From: Bacteroidales bacterium UBA2714
Lineage (GTDB): Bacteria; Bacteroidota; Bacteroidia; Bacteroidales; P3
Length of the DNA stretch: 36,527 nucleotides
Reading direction: 5' to 3'
NCBI GenBank assembly: GCA_002354035.1
Contig: DEKU01000036.1
Location: 1 to 36,527, forward strand
This document shows, in pieces, positions 33,456 through 36,527 of this stretch. A program made the position numbers and the translations under genes. Below the pieces are notes generated by a model. It made no database searches. It saw nothing but the letters and a program-made list of their open reading frames with translations, and had not been told where the DNA came from. The first letter of the stretch is position 1; each line of letters starts with the position of its first letter.

Positions 33456-34535
33456 ATGGAACGTATAGCAGCTTTGGTCTCAGGAGGCGTGGACAGCTCC
33501 GTAGTTGTGCACTTGCTCTGCCAGCAGGGCTTCAAGCCCGACATCTTCTACATCCGCATCGGCATGGAGGACGAGGAGGGCTATATCGACTGCCCCGCCG
33601 AGGAGGATATCGAAATCACCCAGTTCATAGCCAAGCGCTATGGGTGCCGTTTCGAGGAGGTCAACCTGCACCGCGAGTACTGGGACAACGTGGTCTCCTA
33701 CACCATCGAGTCCGTCCGCCGGGGGCTGACCCCGAATCCCGACGTGATGTGCAACAAGCTCATCAAGTTCGGGGCTTTCGAACAGCGTCGCGGCCATGAA
33801 TATGACCGCATCGCCACTGGCCATTACGCCACTACCGCACTCGTCGACGGCGTCCCGTTCCTCGCCACCGCCAAGGACCCTGTCAAAGACCAGACCGATT
33901 TCCTTTCGCAGCTGGACTATGCCCAAATCAGCAAGCTCATGTTCCCCATTGGCCACATGATGAAAAGCGAGGTGCGGGAAGTGGCCCACGACGCCCATCT
34001 GCCCAGCGCCGACCGCAAAGACTCGCAAGGCATCTGTTTCCTCGGCAAAATCAACTACAACGATTTCCTGCGCCGCTACCTCGGTGAGCGCGAAGGAAAG
34101 ATAGTCGAACTCGAAACCGGACGCGTGCTGGGCACCCACCGAGGCTACTGGTTCCACACCATCGGGCAGCGCAAAGGCCTATACCTCAGCGGAGGTCCCT
34201 GGTTCGTGGTCAAAAAAGACATCGACGAGAATGTGCTCTACGTGTCGCAAGGCTACGACCCCGACGCCCAGTACGGCAACACCATCAACCTGCTGGGCTA
34301 CCACCCCCTGACGGGCGACCTGTGGGGCGACCGTCTACAGCGGGGCGAGACGGTGGATGTGAAGTTTAAAATCCGCCACACCCCCGACTTTGCCCAAGGC
34401 CACCTGACCCGCACCGACGAGGGCTATCGCATAGTGTCCGACGTCAGGGTGCAGGGCATCGCCGCCGGGCAGTACGCCACCATCTACGACAACGACGCTC
34501 ACTTAGTGGTCGCTTCGGGCATGATAGGCGCTTAG
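33456..34535 (+). CDS. mnmA: tRNA-specific 2-thiouridylase MnmA
   Basis: 359 residues. It thiolates U34 of Lys, Glu and Gln tRNAs, using ATP. Seen: PP-loop SGGVDSS (9-15), TPNPDVMCNKLIKFG with the first catalytic Cys C99, TGHYATT, the second catalytic Cys C194 in DSQGICFLGK, and the C-terminal beta domain with HTIGQRKGLYLSGGPWFVV. Bacteroidales often have more than one MnmA copy; I cannot tell whether this is the only one. The start ATG 33456 is 41 bases after the EamA stop. Confidence 0.95.
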   Translation: MERIAALVSGGVDSSVVVHLLCQQGFKPDIFYIRIGMEDEEGYIDCPAEEDIEITQFIAKRYGCRFEEVNLHREYWDNVVSYTIESVRRGLTPNPDVMCNKLIKFGAFEQRRGHEYDRIATGHYATTALVDGVPFLATAKDPVKDQTDFLSQLDYAQISKLMFPIGHMMKSEVREVAHDAHLPSADRKDSQGICFLGKINYNDFLRRYLGEREGKIVELETGRVLGTHRGYWFHTIGQRKGLYLSGGPWFVVKKDIDENVLYVSQGYDPDAQYGNTINLLGYHPLTGDLWGDRLQRGETVDVKFKIRHTPDFAQGHLTRTDEGYRIVSDVRVQGIAAGQYATIYDNDAHLVVASGMIGA

Positions 34536-34606
34536 CCGCCGGGCACCCTATCCATCCCTTCTACACCCGTTATACCCTTTTTCTACACTACCTCAGAAAT
34601 AATATA

Positions 34607-34639
34607 GAGTATAAATAGAGTATAAATAGTGTGTAAATA
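34607..34639. repeat. AT-rich tandem repeat, three 11-bp units
   Basis: Units GAGTATAAATA, GAGTATAAATA and GTGTGTAAATA stand in the convergent gap between mnmA (+) and the DUF4159 gene (-). Against the copy at 1170-1202 only two of 33 positions differ. The flank AGAAATAATATA before it also resembles the other site. Confidence 0.87.
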
Positions 34640-34663
34640 GAAACTATATGGATGGGACTGGGG

Positions 34664-35317
34664 CTAATTGGTGAAAACGTATTGCAGTATATTTTCGCCC
34701 ATCTGGAAGGCTTTCTGACGGGTGGCTTGGCTGTCGTGGTGCACGTCGGGGTCTTCCCATCCGTCGCCGAGGTCGCACTCCCAGGTGAAGAGGCACACGA
34801 GGCGGCCTTCGTAGAAGAGGCCATAGGCGCGCGGGGGGAGGTTGTCGTGCTCGTGGATTTTGGGCAGGCCGTTGGGGAAGTGGTAGCGCTGGTGGAAGAT
34901 GGGGTGGGAAGAGGGCAGCTCGACGAAGTCGAGCTCGGGGAAGACGAGTTTCATTTGGGGTATGACGAATTGTTTGATGCCATAGTTGTCGTCGATGTGG
35001 AGGAAACCGCCGGCCAGAAGATAGTTGCGGAGGTTTTGGCGCTCCTGCGGGGTGAAGACCACGTTGCCGTGGCCGGTCATGTGGACAAAGGGGTGGTTGA
35101 AGAGCTGGCTGCTGCCTACGTCGACGACGGCGTATTCGGGTGCGATGTTCATGTGGGCGTCGGCGTTGCAGAAGGCTATGAGGTTGGTGAGGGAGGTGGG
35201 GTTGGCATACCAGTCGCCGCCACCGCCGTATTTGAGCAGGGCGATTTGGGTTTGGGCCTGTGTGCCGAGGGTGAGGGACAGGAGGAGGGCGGCCAGGAGG
35301 GTGAGGATTCGTTTCAT
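34664..35317 (-). CDS. DUF4159 domain protein, secreted
   Basis: 217 residues with a signal peptide (MKRILTLLAALLLSLTLGTQAQ). The rest is a single DUF4159 domain of the glutamine-amidotransferase/Rossmann-like superfamily: IALLKYGGGGDWYANP at the start, HPFVHMTGHGNVVFTPQE, NYLLAGGFLHIDDNYGIKQ, LPSSHPIFHQRY and GRLVCLFTWECDLGDGWED. No catalytic Cys-His pair of a true amidotransferase is evident, so function is unknown. The mature protein is likely periplasmic or outer-membrane associated. It follows rsmE by 9 bases on the same strand. Confidence 0.9.
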   Translation of the reverse strand: MKRILTLLAALLLSLTLGTQAQTQIALLKYGGGGDWYANPTSLTNLIAFCNADAHMNIAPEYAVVDVGSSQLFNHPFVHMTGHGNVVFTPQERQNLRNYLLAGGFLHIDDNYGIKQFVIPQMKLVFPELDFVELPSSHPIFHQRYHFPNGLPKIHEHDNLPPRAYGLFYEGRLVCLFTWECDLGDGWEDPDVHHDSQATRQKAFQMGENILQYVFTN

Positions 35318-35326
35318 GGGTATGTG

Positions 35327-36028
35327 TCAAGTGTTAAGGATTTGCAGGGCTGTGAGGGCGTAGAGGGCAGCGGTCTCGGTGCGGAGGCGGTTGTTGCCGA
35401 GGGTGACGGGTTGGAAACCGAGTTGCAGGCAGTTGTCGATTTCGGCGGGGCTGAAGTCGCCTTCGGGGCCGATAAGCACGAGGGCGTCGGTGCCGGGGGT
35501 GTAGAGCTGGCGGAGGGTGAGGCGGTTGTCGCCGTCGCAGTGGCACACCAGTTTGCATTCGGGCAGGGGTTGGGCCAGGAGGCGGGCTATGGGTGTGGGA
35601 CTGTCGATGAGGGGCAGTGCGGCCTGGAGCGACTGTTTCATGGCGCTGAGGGCTATTTTGTTGAGGCGGTCGAGGTTGAGGGTGGTGCGTTCGGAGTGCT
35701 GGCAGATGAGGGGAGTGATGCGGTCGATGCCAATTTCGACGGCTTTTTCGACAAACCATTCGAGGCGAGCGTTGTTTTTGGTGGGAGCCACGGCTATGTG
35801 GAGCCTGTAGGGCCGAGCGCCGTAGTGGGGTGTGCGTTCCACTATCTCCACCTGGCAGGCGGTGGGGTCGGGGTCTACCACGAGGGCGCGGCAGAGGGTG
35901 CCGTTGCCGGAGGTGACCCACAGCTGGTCGGCGGGCTGCAGGCGAAGCACGCGGATGGCGTGTTTGGACTCGTCAGGAGGGAGGGTGGCGTAGGGGTCTT
36001 CGGTGTTGTCGGTGAGGAATAGGTGCAT
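35327..36028 (-). CDS. rsmE: 16S rRNA (uracil(1498)-N3)-methyltransferase
   Basis: 233 residues of the SPOUT/trefoil-knot family. An N-terminal PUA-like part (MHLFLTDNTED, DESKHAIRVLRLQPADQLWV) is followed by the knot domain with TKNNARLEWFVEKAVEIGI, SERTTLNLDRL, ALVLIGPEGDFSPAEID and GFQPVTLGNNRLRTETA, which form the SAM pocket. It methylates N3 of U1498 in 16S rRNA. GPEGDF replaces the more common GPEGGF. The gene is in line with the DUF4159 gene downstream. Confidence 0.95.
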   Translation of the reverse strand: MHLFLTDNTEDPYATLPPDESKHAIRVLRLQPADQLWVTSGNGTLCRALVVDPDPTACQVEIVERTPHYGARPYRLHIAVAPTKNNARLEWFVEKAVEIGIDRITPLICQHSERTTLNLDRLNKIALSAMKQSLQAALPLIDSPTPIARLLAQPLPECKLVCHCDGDNRLTLRQLYTPGTDALVLIGPEGDFSPAEIDNCLQLGFQPVTLGNNRLRTETAALYALTALQILNT

Positions 36029-36107
36029 GGGTTGTTGTTTAAGGATTGTGGACTGGGTGTTGTGAGGGTTGTTTGTGTGGAATTTGGGTACTGGGGTCAG
36101 GAGGGGT

Positions 36108-36527
36108 TTAGTGGTTGATTGTTTCGGAGGCCTGGGTGAGGCCGAGGCCGTAGATTTTCATGCTGTCGGCGTGTTGGCGGAGGGAGGGCTGGGGAGCGGC
36201 CAGGAGGTTGGCGGCAGTGGAGTCGGAGAGCAGGTGGAGGCTTTCTATGCCTTCGGCGGTGCGGTAGATGTAGAAATAGCTGGGGTCGATGACGCCGATT
36301 TTGTCGTCGTTGCAGAAGTAGGCATAGGGGCGAGGCTGGCTGAGGAGGTTGAGGCCGAAGGTTGTGTTGTCCCATTGGATGGGGAGCATGGCGAGGAGGG
36401 TGGGGCCGAGGTCGACCTGCATGGCCAGGCGGTCGAGGCGCTGGGGAGAGAGGTGGGCGGGGTTGTGGAAGATGATGGGGATGTGGTGGTAGGTGAGGGG
36501 CATGTCGTAGCGGTTGGTGCCCCACAC
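36108..36527 (-). CDS. 3' end of a sulfatase/LTA-synthase-like membrane enzyme (cut by window edge)
   Basis: The 139 visible residues run off the window end, so the ATG-like codon at 36527 is not the true start. The segment YHHIPIIFHNPAHLSPQRLD, then MQVDLGPTLLAMLPI and FGLNLLSQPRPYAYFCNDDK, is typical of the C-terminal part of alkaline-phosphatase-superfamily sulfatases of the LTA synthase or phosphoglycerol transferase type. These act on lipid head groups or glycans outside the membrane. The catalytic Thr/Ser and most metal ligands would lie upstream, outside the window. rsmE follows after 79 bases. Confidence 0.75.
   Translation of the reverse strand: MWGTNRYDMPLTYHHIPIIFHNPAHLSPQRLDRLAMQVDLGPTLLAMLPIQWDNTTFGLNLLSQPRPYAYFCNDDKIGVIDPSYFYIYRTAEGIESLHLLSDSTAANLLAAPQPSLRQHADSMKIYGLGLTQASETINH

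Noticed and set aside
12290..34535. A mobile island or defence system within the window
   Set aside because: All genes are housekeeping or envelope genes in conserved order; no nuclease, toxin, recombinase or phage gene was found.

Overview
This window reads as a chromosomal segment of a member of the Bacteroidales, GC-rich by eye for that order. Several independent signs agree. There are two proteins with type IX secretion (Por) C-terminal sorting domains, an S46 dipeptidyl-peptidase, and -7 elements of the Bacteroidetes form TAnnTTTG in front of several genes. The dcw cluster runs mraZ-rsmH-ftsL-ftsI-murE-mraY-(murD slot)-ftsW-murG-murC-ftsQ-ftsA-ftsZ. I cannot place it below the order. No IS element, prophage, CRISPR array, tRNA or rRNA gene was recognised.

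Layout. 1-834 (+) is the 3' end of a secreted T9SS protein, closed by a strong terminator. 1362-6939 (-) holds yicC, an ApbE lipoprotein, a repeat-rich T9SS protein, rlmD and the short rpmH gene (50S protein L34). 7139-13611 (+), divergent from rpmH, holds an unrecognised protein with one TPR-like motif, secG, a RecD-like helicase, an open frame joining sigma-54 (RpoN) to a LysM/M23 peptidase, fmt and an HU-family gene. 14199-16370 (-) is a DPP7-like S46 peptidase behind a folded leader. 16947-32358 (+) is the division and cell-wall cluster. 32452-34535 (+) is an EamA transporter and mnmA. 34664-36527 (-) is a DUF4159 protein, rsmE and the 3' end of a sulfatase/LTA-synthase-like gene.

How the genes work together. 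MurE, MraY, MurG and MurC make and flip the muropeptide precursor route. FtsW and FtsI polymerise and cross-link it, and FtsL, FtsQ, FtsA and FtsZ build the divisome, with MraZ as probable local regulator. The exception is the murD position. It holds only a 179-residue protein resembling the C-terminal part of MurD, with the ATPase domain absent and the glutamate-binding residues changed, so a full MurD must be encoded elsewhere or replaced.

The most unusual points are: (1) the RpoN-M23 continuous frame, in which the last RpoN codons also look like the start of a signal peptide; (2) the degenerate MurD-like protein; (3) AT-rich tandem arrays of exactly 11 bp units in all three convergent intergenic gaps of the window; (4) a histidine/aspartate-rich insert in MurC; (5) two possible structured RNAs, one leading the S46 peptidase gene and one at 906-1118.
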